Assembly (NCBI GenBank): GCA_013284265.1
Contig: JABTBR010000039.1
Coordinates: 1-64,000, forward strand
DNA from: Oxalobacteraceae bacterium
GTDB lineage: Bacteria; Pseudomonadota; Gammaproteobacteria; Burkholderiales; Burkholderiaceae_D
Reading direction: 5' to 3'
Length of the DNA stretch: 64,000 nt
The notes below the pieces were generated by a model that saw only the letters and a program-made list of their open reading frames with translations, made no database searches and had not been told where the DNA came from. How positions within the stretch are numbered: position 1 is the first letter of the stretch; each line of letters begins with the position of its first letter. Made by a program: the position numbers and the translations under genes. Of the stretch, positions 7,963 through 16,523 are shown one piece after another.

Positions 7963-9000
7963 ATGCAGAAGTGGAAACGCAGCAAGCTCATCCGGTGCGC
8001 GCTGGCACTGGTGCTGGGACTGGCCTGCGCCGACAGTGGCGCGGCCGGCGAAAAATTCGTCGTGGTCAGCCATGCGCCCGATTCCGACACCTGGTGGAAC
8101 ATCATCCGCAACGCCGTCAAGCAGGCCGGCGAAGACTTCAATGTGACGGTGGAGTACCGCAACCCCGCCCATGGCGACCTGGCCGAGATGGCGCGCCTGA
8201 TCGAGCAGGCCGCCGCCCGCAACGCCGACGGCCTGGTGGTCAGCATCGCCGACTTCAGCGTGCTGCAAAAGCCGCTGGCCCAGGTAGTGGCCAGGAAGAT
8301 CCCGCTGGTGACGATCAATTCCGGCACTACCCGGCAGAGCGAGCAACTGGGCGCGCTGCTGCATGTGGGCCAGTCCGAATACGACGCGGGCCTGGGCGCG
8401 GGCGTCAAGGCCAAGGCCGCCGGCGTCAAGTCCTTCCTGTGCGTCAACCACTACGCCACCAATCCCGAATCCTTCGAGCGCTGCCGCGGCTTCGCCGACG
8501 CGCTGGGCGTCGATTTTCAGGCCGCCACGCTGGACACCCACGGCATCGATGCTGCGGTGGTCGAGAGCAAGGTCGCCACCTGGCTGCAACGCCATCCCGG
8601 CACCCAGGGCGTGCTGGCGCTGGGCGTCGATTCGGCGGTGCCGGCGCTGCGCGCGATGGACAAGCTGGGACTGAAGAACAAGCTGTGGTTCGCCACCTTC
8701 GATTTGTCGGCCGAGATCATCAAGGGCATCAAGGATGGCAGCGTCAGGTTCGCGATCGATCAGCAGCCCTATCTGCAAGGCTATATCCCGGTGGCGTTGA
8801 TGGCGATCATGAAGCAGGGAAGTATCTCGGACTTGCCGAATCTGAAGGCCAGGCTGATGAGCCATCCCAAATTCCAGGCCCGCCTGGCCGAGTACGGATT
8901 GACGCCTTCCTATGGGGCGCGGCACATCAGTGCCGGCCCCGGCTATGTCACGCGCGACAACGTCGGCAAGGTCGAAAAATACGCGGGGCAATATCGCTGA
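7963..9000 (+). CDS. Periplasmic sugar-binding protein of an ABC transporter (orphan)
   Basis: A 345-residue exported protein: basic n-region MQKWKRSK, hydrophobic core, cleavage near GAAG-E. The mature part matches the ribose/inositol class of periplasmic binding proteins: VVVSHAPDSDTWWNIIRNAV at the start, a hinge with DGLVVSIAD, and LALGVDSAVPALRAMDKLG near the second half. It would deliver a sugar or cyclitol to an inner-membrane importer. The usual ATPase and permease genes do not follow; the next gene is a NifQ-family gene. Divergent transcription from the RpiR operon across two palindromes suggests co-regulation and an inositol-like ligand, but that is inference. Confidence 0.88.
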   Translation: MQKWKRSKLIRCALALVLGLACADSGAAGEKFVVVSHAPDSDTWWNIIRNAVKQAGEDFNVTVEYRNPAHGDLAEMARLIEQAAARNADGLVVSIADFSVLQKPLAQVVARKIPLVTINSGTTRQSEQLGALLHVGQSEYDAGLGAGVKAKAAGVKSFLCVNHYATNPESFERCRGFADALGVDFQAATLDTHGIDAAVVESKVATWLQRHPGTQGVLALGVDSAVPALRAMDKLGLKNKLWFATFDLSAEIIKGIKDGSVRFAIDQQPYLQGYIPVALMAIMKQGSISDLPNLKARLMSHPKFQARLAEYGLTPSYGARHISAGPGYVTRDNVGKVEKYAGQYR

Positions 9001-9144
9001 TTTTTCGGCGCGCCGCTAGCATGGCGGCTCCTGTGGATTATCTGCCAAAGCCATATATAGATATTTATGTTGTCAGAAAGAGAATTTGTGAAATCTCCTG
9101 TATATTATGAAAATTAATTTGCGCAAACGAAGTAGCGCAGCAGT

Positions 9145-9192
9145 GCAGCACCCTACCGGTTGTACAGCAGGCAGAACGTGCTGCGTTTTTTT
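9145..9192 (+). terminator. Weak terminator-like hairpin downstream of the sugar-binding protein gene
   Basis: GCAGCAC (9145-9151) can pair with GTGCTGC (9178-9184), followed by seven T. The loop is long (26 bases), so the call is weak. The surrounding 9001-9266 stretch is unusually AT-rich around 9040-9120 and holds no gene that I can see; the ABC ATPase and permease genes might have been lost here. Confidence 0.35.
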
Positions 9193-9266
9193 GAAGATCG
9201 TTATGTACTTGCGGCTATAGCGCGGCCCTGCGCCTGCGCGCAGCCGCCATGTCGATAGGAAGAGCC

Positions 9267-9869
9267 ATGACGACCACGATGATTTCCTCCCTTTCCTTTC
9301 AGCTGATTGAAGGGGATGGGAGTGGCCACTATGCATTTGAGTTGATGGGCATCGCGCTGGCCAGCGTGCTGCGCCATGCGCAGGAAGGCAAACTGCCGCT
9401 GTTCGCGCGCACCTTCGGGCTGGCCCAGCCCGCGCTGCTGAGCATGGTGGAACGCTGCCTGCCCCGCCTCGACTACCGTGAGCCTATTCCCGAACGCAAA
9501 TACGCGGCCCTGATGCACACCGCCCCCAGCCTGTTCCATGATCTGGTGGGCATGCTCAACGGCTTGCGCACCCCAAGGGTCAGCGCCCAGCACGCCGACT
9601 GGCTGGCGCGCGCGATCGCCGCCGCCAGCCTGGGTGGCCAGCTGCTGTGGCAGGATCTGGGATTGCAGGGCAGGGAAGGGGTGACCGAGCTGATCCGCTA
9701 CTTCTTCGCGCCGCTGTATGCGCGTAATACCGAGGATTTGAAGTGGAAACGGTTTTTGTTCATGGAGCTGGGCAAGCTGCACGGCAAGCCAGGCATGCAG
9801 GCGCCAGGCTGCGGGCAGTGTGATCAGTTTGCTACTTGCTTTGCGATGCCGGCGGCGAGCACGTATTGA
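9267..9869 (+). CDS. NifQ-family protein (molybdenum-handling) lacking one motif cysteine
   Basis: A 200-residue protein. The start at 9267 has AGGAAG five bases upstream; an in-frame ATG at 9249 lacks this. The C-terminus KWKRFLFMELGKL followed by APGCGQCDQFATCF matches the NifQ end, where four cysteines (C-x4-C-x2-C-x5-C) hold an iron-sulfur/molybdenum cluster that supplies Mo for the nitrogenase cofactor. Here the first cysteine position is Met, leaving three. No nif gene is nearby. Function outside nitrogen fixation, for example general Mo or Fe-S handling, is possible but unproven. A truncated, frameshifted copy lies at 10665. Confidence 0.82.
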   Translation: MTTTMISSLSFQLIEGDGSGHYAFELMGIALASVLRHAQEGKLPLFARTFGLAQPALLSMVERCLPRLDYREPIPERKYAALMHTAPSLFHDLVGMLNGLRTPRVSAQHADWLARAIAAASLGGQLLWQDLGLQGREGVTELIRYFFAPLYARNTEDLKWKRFLFMELGKLHGKPGMQAPGCGQCDQFATCFAMPAASTY

Positions 9870-9931
9870 TCATCGCCGGGAAACGCTGCGCCGGAATCCC
9901 CTGTGCCTAATTTTTGAGCTATACTTGTAAA

Positions 9932-10026
9932 CATGAGGTTTAGGGGCGCAGGACAGAAGTACGTTACCCTGGACTAAATCTCAGCAGTATTTAACGGTCG
10001 TACCTTTCTGAGGTGCGGCCGTTTTC
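9932..10026 (+). ncRNA. Putative small RNA or stand-alone leader
   Basis: TATACT at 9920-9925 could be a -10 box, with no good -35. A stretch of about 95 bases without an ORF ends in a strong hairpin (aacggtcgtacct / aggtgcggccgtt, loop ttctg, two G-U pairs) and a T run at 10022-10025. The hairpin is oriented for plus-strand transcription and is 120 bases past the NifQ-family stop, so it could equally be only that gene's terminator. No Rfam family is recognised. Confidence 0.3.
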
Positions 10027-10471
10027 ATTTCTGAATGTCCTTGGGTTTCTTGTCACCTTTGGGGATCACGGAGAACAGTTCGGCTTTGGGGCGCTTGGCA
10101 TAGAGTTCGAATACGGCCAGATCCTGTACCTGGCTACCATAGGCATCGAGGCGGTGCGTATAGTTGACGAGGCCTGTCATCTTGGCGTGTGGTACGGCGA
10201 TCGAGTCCGCTGACAGGGCACTCGCAATCATGGCCAACATATCGTCAATTGTGTAGCCGTCGGCGCTGCGGCTCGTGTATAGGTGCCGCCCCATGAACAG
10301 GATTTCGGGATTTTCCAGCAATGGCCTCCCTTCCCGCTGGCGCAGATCGTTAATCGCTTGGTGCTGTTCTACGGAAAGGTAGCCAATGGACACAAACGGA
10401 GGGCGCCCACCTTTCTTCAAGACTTCGAGATTGGCTCGGATCAGTTTCAATGCATTCTGATTCAAGGGCAT
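10025..10471 (-). CDS. Hypothetical protein inserted between the two NifQ-family copies
   Basis: A 148-residue soluble protein, MPLNQNALKLIRANLEVLKK at the start and a lysine-rich end (PKGDKKPKD). The Shine-Dalgarno is weak (ATAGAGC). It has no signal peptide or membrane helix. A stretch DGYTIDDMLAMIASALSADS looks like an amphipathic helix pair. I do not recognise the family. Its codon use is less GC-biased than that of neighbours and it sits exactly between the intact and broken NifQ-family copies, so it is probably acquired DNA or a rearrangement product. Confidence 0.6.
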   Translation of the reverse strand: MPLNQNALKLIRANLEVLKKGGRPPFVSIGYLSVEQHQAINDLRQREGRPLLENPEILFMGRHLYTSRSADGYTIDDMLAMIASALSADSIAVPHAKMTGLVNYTHRLDAYGSQVQDLAVFELYAKRPKAELFSVIPKGDKKPKDIQK

Positions 10472-10664
10472 GATTGCTCTATTTTTTGTGCATGTACGTG
10501 TACTGATTTTCCGTCATTGCCAGCTATTCGTTTTGCGATGGAGAGAAGGGATAGGCCAAGAAGGGCGAAAACGCACGTTCGCTGGGCATTTAGACATGGC
10601 CGGAGCAATAACTGGCAGTTTAAAAGTCGAGTTTGTGTCCGAATGTCAGATCTGCCTCTGGGTT

Positions 10665-11095
10665 GCTGCTGAGCATGGTGGAATGCTGTTTGCCCCGCCT
10701 CGACTACCGTGTGGCGATTCCGGAACGCAAATACGCGGCCTTGATGCACATCGCGCCCAGCATATTCCACGATCTGGTGGGCATGCTCAACGGCCTGCGC
10801 ACGCCGCGGGTCAGCGCCCAGCAAGCCGACTGGCTGGCGCGCGCGATCACCGCCGCCAGCCTGGGCGGCCAGCTGCTGTGGCAGGATCTTGGGCTGCAGG
10901 GAAGGGGTGACCGAGCTGATCCGCTACTTCTTCGCGCCTCTGTATGCGCGCAATACAGAGGACTTGAAGTGGAAACGGTTTTTGTTCATGGAGCTGGGCA
11001 AGCTGCACGGCAAGCCGGGCATGAAGGCGCCAGGTTGTGGGCTGTGCGATCAGTTTGCTACTTGTTTTGCGATGCCGACGGCGAGTACGTATTGA
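10665..11095 (+). pseudogene. Truncated, frameshifted second copy of the NifQ-family gene
   Basis: Nucleotides 10665-11095 align with 9434-9869 at high identity, ending at the same stop codon. The first 55 or so codons are missing. At about 10898 one unit of a tandem caggg present in the intact copy is lost, a 5-base deletion that shifts the frame in the middle of the protein (LGLQG then out of frame). The C-terminal cysteine region, including the same Met in place of the first Cys, is still readable in the second frame (10889-11095). Confidence 0.85.
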
Positions 11096-11177
11096 TGAGT
11101 GGGCGTTAGCGAATTCGCGGGAGTGCCCGGGCCTAACGCGTCTGACCGTGCTTGGCTAGTTACGGTGCTCGGGGACG

Positions 11178-11891
11178 TCAAATCTTGACGAACGGCATCA
11201 AAGCGATGGCGACGCCATCAGCGATTTCCTGTTCATTCGCAAATAGATCGGGGCGTACATCGTTCTTGCCGGTTTGAACGTTGACGATGTATGGGAGCAA
11301 GGCACCTCCATGCGTGTGCATCAGCCACTCGCCACTGGACGCGAAAATATCCAGGGCAACGGACAAGCCCAGCGTTGACCCGCGCGACGTTACCGTATCG
11401 CCGCCCGCGCCGAAAGTGCGAACGTGGCGTTGCTGCCCATCCCACACGGCGGACATGCCGGAGATTTCAGCGCCACGCAACACCAGTCGCGGACGCATGA
11501 CCACCGCCGCATGCGTTTCCGCGCTCACCCGCTGTACCAAACGCCCCAGCACCACTGTCAATTCTCGAGACCGCAGCGCACCGGTTCTCTGATCATAAAT
11601 ACCGCCCACTTCTTCCACTTCCTGCGTCCAGATGGCATCGTGGCTGCCCTGATCCAGCGCGGCGACCCGATAGCCTGCGGCAGTCAGGGACTGATGTAGT
11701 GACTTCATCAGCATGGCAGCACCAGGCTGCAACTCGGCAGACTCGACTTCGGCCGGCAACAGCACGATCAGCGACGCAACTTGCGGCAGACGGAAGTTCG
11801 GGGAAATCAGGTTGTCGGCAGGTAGCGACGGTGCCTTGGAGGCGCAGGCCGCCAACAAAAGTACCAGCATAAGACTCATCAGCTTTTTCAA
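11178..11891 (-). CDS. Lipoprotein of unknown function
   Basis: A 237-residue lipoprotein: MKKLMSLMLVLLLAACASK with a clear lipobox (LLAAC), so Cys16 is probably lipidated. The start is a TTG at 11891 with GGAGG nine bases upstream; an internal ATG four codons later would lose the lysines of the signal peptide. The mature part has an Ile/Leu-rich strand (VASLIVLLPAEVE), a Tyr-Arg-Val-Ala segment and several short beta-like strands, suggestive of an outer-membrane-associated assembly lipoprotein, but I do not recognise a family. It is monocistronic and is transcribed towards the broken NifQ-family copy. Confidence 0.8.
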   Translation of the reverse strand: MKKLMSLMLVLLLAACASKAPSLPADNLISPNFRLPQVASLIVLLPAEVESAELQPGAAMLMKSLHQSLTAAGYRVAALDQGSHDAIWTQEVEEVGGIYDQRTGALRSRELTVVLGRLVQRVSAETHAAVVMRPRLVLRGAEISGMSAVWDGQQRHVRTFGAGGDTVTSRGSTLGLSVALDIFASSGEWLMHTHGGALLPYIVNVQTGKNDVRPDLFANEQEIADGVAIALMPFVKI

Positions 11892-12185
11892 ATGGCATTA
11901 CCTCCGGGTGCTTGTCTTGACGGCGGTTTAATTTCTACAGCGAAAGATATCAGACTTCCCCCGCAAAGGGTGCTCCTTGATCGCCAGCGTCGAGGAGCGC
12001 AAGCGTTTGAGTCGACGAGGCTGAGGCGATCCGGCGCAATATTGAAGTTTTGTTAATTTACGAATTGCAATATAATTCAAATTGCCTTTTATGTAACTGG
12101 CACTCTCCCTTGCTGATTGCGCGTTTGATGATTTCGCTAAACGCCTCCTTCCCAAGCTCAATCAATTCACGAAACGAGGAATCCC

Positions 12186-12711
12186 TTGAAATCATTGAAA
12201 CTGTCTGTTTCCCTTGCCCTGTGCGTGCTGGCTGGCGGCGCGATGCCATCGGCGAGCGCCCAGAGTTACTCCTTTATCGACCTGAGCACCCTGGGCGGGT
12301 TTATGAGCGGCGCCTACGCCAGGAGCAGTGCCGGTACCATCGTCGGATGGTCCTATACCGCTAACAATAAACACCACGCCGCGAGCTGGGATGGCCAGGC
12401 CATCACCGACCTCGGTACGCTCGGCGGGACCGATAGCACCGCTGTGAATATCAACAAGCTGGGCCAGGTGGTCGGCCATCGACCTGAACTCCTTTTTGCG
12501 GGCTGAGGACATCGAAGCGGGCTGGGAACTCGATTACGCGACAGGTATCGATGAGTATGGAATGGTTTTCGGTCATGCGAATAACTCCAAGACCCATTCG
12601 AATTCTGTCTTCGTGATGGACGTGAGCGCGGTACCCGAGCCGGCCACCTATGGCATGCTGCTGGCGGGCCTGGGACTGATGGGGATGGCAGTGCGTCGCC
12701 GCAAGCACTGA
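12186..12711 (+). pseudogene. Frameshifted PEP-CTERM protein with HAF-type repeats
   Basis: The 5' part (TTG start at 12186, GAGGA six bases upstream) encodes a signal peptide and SYSFIDLSTLGG plus ITDLGTLGGTDSTAVNINKL, repeats of the HAF extracellular family. It stops at 12506. The continuation is in the +1 frame from about 12475: AIDLNSFLRAEDIEAGWEL, ATGIDEYGMVFGHA and a complete PEP-CTERM tail (VPEPATYGMLLAGLGLMGMA, RRRKH). Joining the frames near 12474-12478 restores the family order, but the repeat block is short, so an internal deletion whose length was not a multiple of three is the likely cause. A TATAAT at 12071-12076 may be the promoter's -10 box. Confidence 0.8.
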
Positions 12712-12734
12712 GGCGCTCCGGTCTGCCGCTCAAG

Positions 12735-12758
12735 AACCCGCCGCGTGCGGGTTTTTTA
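12735..12758 (+). terminator. Rho-independent terminator of the PEP-CTERM pseudogene
   Basis: aacccgc and gcgggtt form the stem around cgcgt, followed by a T run. The following stretch to 13048 shows no convincing gene. Confidence 0.75.
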
Positions 12759-13048
12759 TGGCGCACCGCGAATGGAGATCGACGCCTCGATGATCTGCGG
12801 CGCCAGCTCGGCGCTCCCAGTGCCCAATTTTCCGCGTCTTTCGTAGGGCCGGCAATTTTTGACATTGCCGCAACACCAAGGAGGCTTGTCTACGCAATGC
12901 CGTCCACAGCTTGAGAGAGATCATTGTCGCCCGGTAGAACAAGCGCATTCTGAGCATGTCATTTCCCCACGACAATGGCCCGAAAGCGATGCTACCCAAC
13001 AGCCTGTGCTGGCTGGCATGTCCCGCAATCCTCATCCGACGAGAAACC

Positions 13049-13930
13049 ATGCTGACAATTACGCTGCCGGACGATCCCATACGAACTGGCTACCTGCTGA
13101 TCGAACCCTTTAGGCTGGACGAGGAAAGCTTTGCCGGGGAATTGCCGATGTTGCGCTGCACGCCGAACTGCCTGCTCAATTCGGATGAATTGATGCCGCG
13201 CCTGATCGACGTGGCGGCACTGTCTCCGGAACAACAGGATGGCCTGGGCTTGGTTCTGCGGCGCGAATTGGATGGCGAGCGATTGCCTGTCGTGTGCGGC
13301 TGGCTCGATTGCCCCAAGGATGCCGAGGCGCTGGCACGCCACCTGATCCGATATCTGCTCGGTCCCACGCCAGACGGCACCCAGGTTTTGTGGCGCTACT
13401 ACGATCCGCGTATTTTTTCGCTCACAATGCGCCTGTTTTCTCCCGACCAGAGGGAAGCCTTGCTCGGTCCCGTCGTCGCATGGCGCTTTCCCTGGTGTGG
13501 ACGCTGGTGGAGCGTGACAGGGAAGGGGCGGGAAGCTGACTGGCTGGACCACATCGAGCCGGCCTGGCCCAGCGCGCAGCAATGGTTCAGTCTGGAACAT
13601 GGCGGACTGGTCTCGCGCATGCTGAGAAAACTGCAGGACGTCCGAGACCATACCGATCCGCTGACGGATGAGGACTGCCTGCGTCTGAGTCAAGAAGCCG
13701 ACGTCCACCTCGTCTATGCAAAGCAGCATCTGCACTTGAGTGACAAAGATGATTTGATGGAGTATGCGCAGCACTGCATGCGCTACGGCGAGGCATTTCG
13801 GCGTCACCCAAAATTAGTCTCCGCCTGGCCCGAATTGGCACGGGGGGAAACCAGTTGGTGCGAACTTATCTCCATGCTGGATCCGCAGGACTACCGATTT
13901 CTCGATAAATATTCTGAGTTGCTGGCCTGA
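13049..13930 (+). CDS. DUF4123 protein, adaptor/chaperone for a type VI effector
   Basis: A 293-residue protein from the ATG at 13049 (MLTITLPDDP). DUF4123 features are visible: CTPNCLLNSDELMPRLIDVA, then LLGPTPDGTQVLWRYYDPRI and LLGPVVAWRFPW. In this family (Tap/TEC proteins) the protein loads an effector onto the VgrG spike of a type VI secretion system. Consistent with that, the effector-like gene follows after 17 bases. Unusually no vgrG precedes it; upstream is a pseudogene and 290 bases without an obvious gene. The Shine-Dalgarno is poor (gagaaacc). Confidence 0.87.
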   Translation: MLTITLPDDPIRTGYLLIEPFRLDEESFAGELPMLRCTPNCLLNSDELMPRLIDVAALSPEQQDGLGLVLRRELDGERLPVVCGWLDCPKDAEALARHLIRYLLGPTPDGTQVLWRYYDPRIFSLTMRLFSPDQREALLGPVVAWRFPWCGRWWSVTGKGREADWLDHIEPAWPSAQQWFSLEHGGLVSRMLRKLQDVRDHTDPLTDEDCLRLSQEADVHLVYAKQHLHLSDKDDLMEYAQHCMRYGEAFRRHPKLVSAWPELARGETSWCELISMLDPQDYRFLDKYSELLA

Positions 13931-13947
13931 CCGATAGGAGCCGCATC

Positions 13948-16521
13948 ATGTCCGCTTGTGAAGCCTGTTCCCGCAAAGGTATCTTGATTTACCCCGTGCG
14001 CTACGCCATCGCATGTCCGGCGGGCGCGGACGGCGTGCCTGGCCTGTCCGGCAACTTTCAGATTGAAAACGCGCCTACCGATATCGGCAAGGCCAAGTAC
14101 ACGCTGCGCAGCATGCGTGCCGGCTATATGTACGTCTACGATGAGAAACGTAAGCGTCTGCGGGCTTACGTGGTCATGCCGCATGGCTTGCTATCGAGTT
14201 TCCCGCTTGAATATCTGGCGCCCAACCCGAGCACGATTCCGCCCAATCCTTGCACCAACCAGGCTGAGATCACCTTCACGCGCTGCATCGACATCGTCCA
14301 CGCGGCGCGCGACCCGGCCACCAATCTGTGGATGGGTTGGTCGAGCGTAGTCTGGACCAAAGCCCTGATCGCCAAGGTCGAGGATGTCGCATGGCGTCGG
14401 AAGCATATGCAGTGCATCAACGTGCCGGCGCTGCTGGCTGGCATGGCGGCGCACGCCGCCGAATTTGCGCAGCACTATAAGGAAATCGCGCATTTCGGCG
14501 CGGACCACGCGGCCATGCTCAAGGCTTTCGCGTTCAGCAACACCTCCATCGGCCATGAAGTCAAGCAGCACGACAGGGGAGCGTCCATCGTCGAGACGAT
14601 GGCGGAGCATGGGCCATACAACAAGGGTTTCATTGTCGCCCTTAATGATCCGGTCGGCATCACCAACGATTTAAGCGAGCTCACTCTGCCCACTATCGAC
14701 GCGGGTTTTGACGAGGATCTCGCGCGCGGCAAGATGTCGTATGACATGCTGGAAGCGGTAGAAAAAAGTATTCGGGCGGATGCCCGACGCAGCCTACTCA
14801 GAGACGAGGATATCGCCAAAATATCCGAGAATAGTCCAGATGGCGACGTCTACAACTCGGCCAAAACAGTGTGGAAAGTGATCATGGCTGGCGGCCCCGC
14901 TAGATATAGAACGAAGGTGAAGGCTAACAAGAAGAAATACGGCGATGATCAGGCTGGCCGCATGACGGCGGCGGAGGATCAAGCGTGGGAAGAGATCAGC
15001 ACCGATGAAAAGGGGAGCGGCACCGCTGCAAAACGGGAATCCCTGTTGGACGACGCAAGACGCAAGAGCTTCTCCGACACGTATGCCGCCGCGTTGAGGG
15101 CATTCTTGCCAACAAACGAAAAATTGACCCGGGTTCATGCCGCCTGGCTCAGGAGCGAGCAGTTGGCCTGCTGGATGGCGGGGATCCACGACACACAGGA
15201 TATCCGCAGCGGTTATGCCTACAGTGAATCGCTTACGCAATGCGTCGGCAAAGCGGTAGCGTCTAAGCCCTGTGAAGAGCAGCTGCTGGCCTGGATGAAC
15301 AATGGCAATCTGGCGGACCCGCGCAACCTATACTCGAGGGCATTGCTGTTCAATCAAGATGCATTGATCCAGAAGGCGATGGAGCCGGATCTTAAGGGGA
15401 GCGATAAGCAATATGAAAATATCTTAAATATTTACAAGGAGACGATTAATCGACTCGAAGGCAGCCAGGCCGTTAGATTGAAGGATCGTCTGGCCCTGGC
15501 AACAACCAACATTATGGTCAAAGCGCTCAAGAACGGTACTTATTCTGTGATGCGGCACGTGGCGCTGGCCCATATGACGGTCATTGGAGAGACGATCATC
15601 AAGACGACCAGTATCAGCGTGAGCGATCTGGCGAAATGGATGTTCGAGGAAGCCAAGGCGCAGGGTATTACCTTCAGCGAAAGTAACAGGAAAAGCAAGC
15701 AAGCCGCCTACCGGCAAGCGGAAGATGTGGTCAAAAGAGCTCCTGCCAATTCAGGTGTTATTGCCTACGAGCTCAACCTGAAGCAGCTAAAGCAGGAGCA
15801 CGTTTTTGGTCCGAGTTCCGTCAAAAGCGTCAAGGTGCCTGGATTTGAAAAGGCGAAAGAATGGATGGGATCGTCAACGCCGCAGGCTTTTCATCTGGGT
15901 GTGGTGACGACCATCATACAAATAGTTGCGTTGGGTTTTGTGATGCAAGACCTGGTTAATGAGGATCCATTCAACAAGCATGAACGGCGCACCAAGGGTG
16001 TCGCCGCCGTGGTGGGCTTGCTCGCGACGGTGACGGACATGGCGGCGACGACCGTGGCAGAAGCGCCGCGTCACCCATTGGCCGCGTTTCTGCCGACGCA
16101 GTGGGCAATGGATGCCGATCGGCTGAACAAAGTCGCGAAGATCGCGCAAAAGGTCGGGTTGGCGGCGGGGCTGGTCACAGCCGGATATGACATATGGAAT
16201 TCATGCAATGCATTCAAGGACGGAAAAAATACTCTTGGAGTTTTGTATACAGTTAACGCCGTCCTTGGCGCATTGGTTGCCGTTACTGCATTTTACAGCT
16301 CCATGATTTTCTGGCCACTGCTGATTGTGTCGTTCATTGTTGGTATCACGATCGCGATCGTAAGTAATAACAAACTCAAGGATTGGGTCTCACGCTGCTA
16401 TTTCAGTAATGACGTAAGCACGATACGCGCCGCCACGCAAGGAAAGGCGCCGTTCAAGCCATACCCATATCCCGCAGCGAATGATGAATTTAATGCGTAC
16501 AAAAGCGCGATGGGAATGTAA
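13948..16521 (+). CDS. VasX-like type VI secretion effector with a hydrophobic C-terminus
   Basis: An 857-residue protein. The N-terminal 200 residues match the VasX N-terminal/BTH_I2691-type effector region: CSRKGILIYPVRYAIACPAG, then TLRSMRAGYMYVYDEKRKRL and WMGWSSVVWTKALI. A long helical, charged middle follows (about 280-620). The last 230 residues hold four or more hydrophobic segments (VVTTIIQIVALGFVMQDLV, VAAVVGLLATVTD, LGVLYTVNAVLGALVAVTAF, IFWPLLIVSFIVGITIAIV). Known VasX is a colicin-like membrane-disrupting toxin, so inner-membrane pore formation in rival cells is the likely activity. AGGAG lies seven bases before the start. Codon use is more AT-rich than in the flanking genes, suggesting transfer. 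Confidence 0.87.
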   Translation: MSACEACSRKGILIYPVRYAIACPAGADGVPGLSGNFQIENAPTDIGKAKYTLRSMRAGYMYVYDEKRKRLRAYVVMPHGLLSSFPLEYLAPNPSTIPPNPCTNQAEITFTRCIDIVHAARDPATNLWMGWSSVVWTKALIAKVEDVAWRRKHMQCINVPALLAGMAAHAAEFAQHYKEIAHFGADHAAMLKAFAFSNTSIGHEVKQHDRGASIVETMAEHGPYNKGFIVALNDPVGITNDLSELTLPTIDAGFDEDLARGKMSYDMLEAVEKSIRADARRSLLRDEDIAKISENSPDGDVYNSAKTVWKVIMAGGPARYRTKVKANKKKYGDDQAGRMTAAEDQAWEEISTDEKGSGTAAKRESLLDDARRKSFSDTYAAALRAFLPTNEKLTRVHAAWLRSEQLACWMAGIHDTQDIRSGYAYSESLTQCVGKAVASKPCEEQLLAWMNNGNLADPRNLYSRALLFNQDALIQKAMEPDLKGSDKQYENILNIYKETINRLEGSQAVRLKDRLALATTNIMVKALKNGTYSVMRHVALAHMTVIGETIIKTTSISVSDLAKWMFEEAKAQGITFSESNRKSKQAAYRQAEDVVKRAPANSGVIAYELNLKQLKQEHVFGPSSVKSVKVPGFEKAKEWMGSSTPQAFHLGVVTTIIQIVALGFVMQDLVNEDPFNKHERRTKGVAAVVGLLATVTDMAATTVAEAPRHPLAAFLPTQWAMDADRLNKVAKIAQKVGLAAGLVTAGYDIWNSCNAFKDGKNTLGVLYTVNAVLGALVAVTAFYSSMIFWPLLIVSFIVGITIAIVSNNKLKDWVSRCYFSNDVSTIRAATQGKAPFKPYPYPAANDEFNAYKSAMGM

Positions 16522-16523
16522 TC

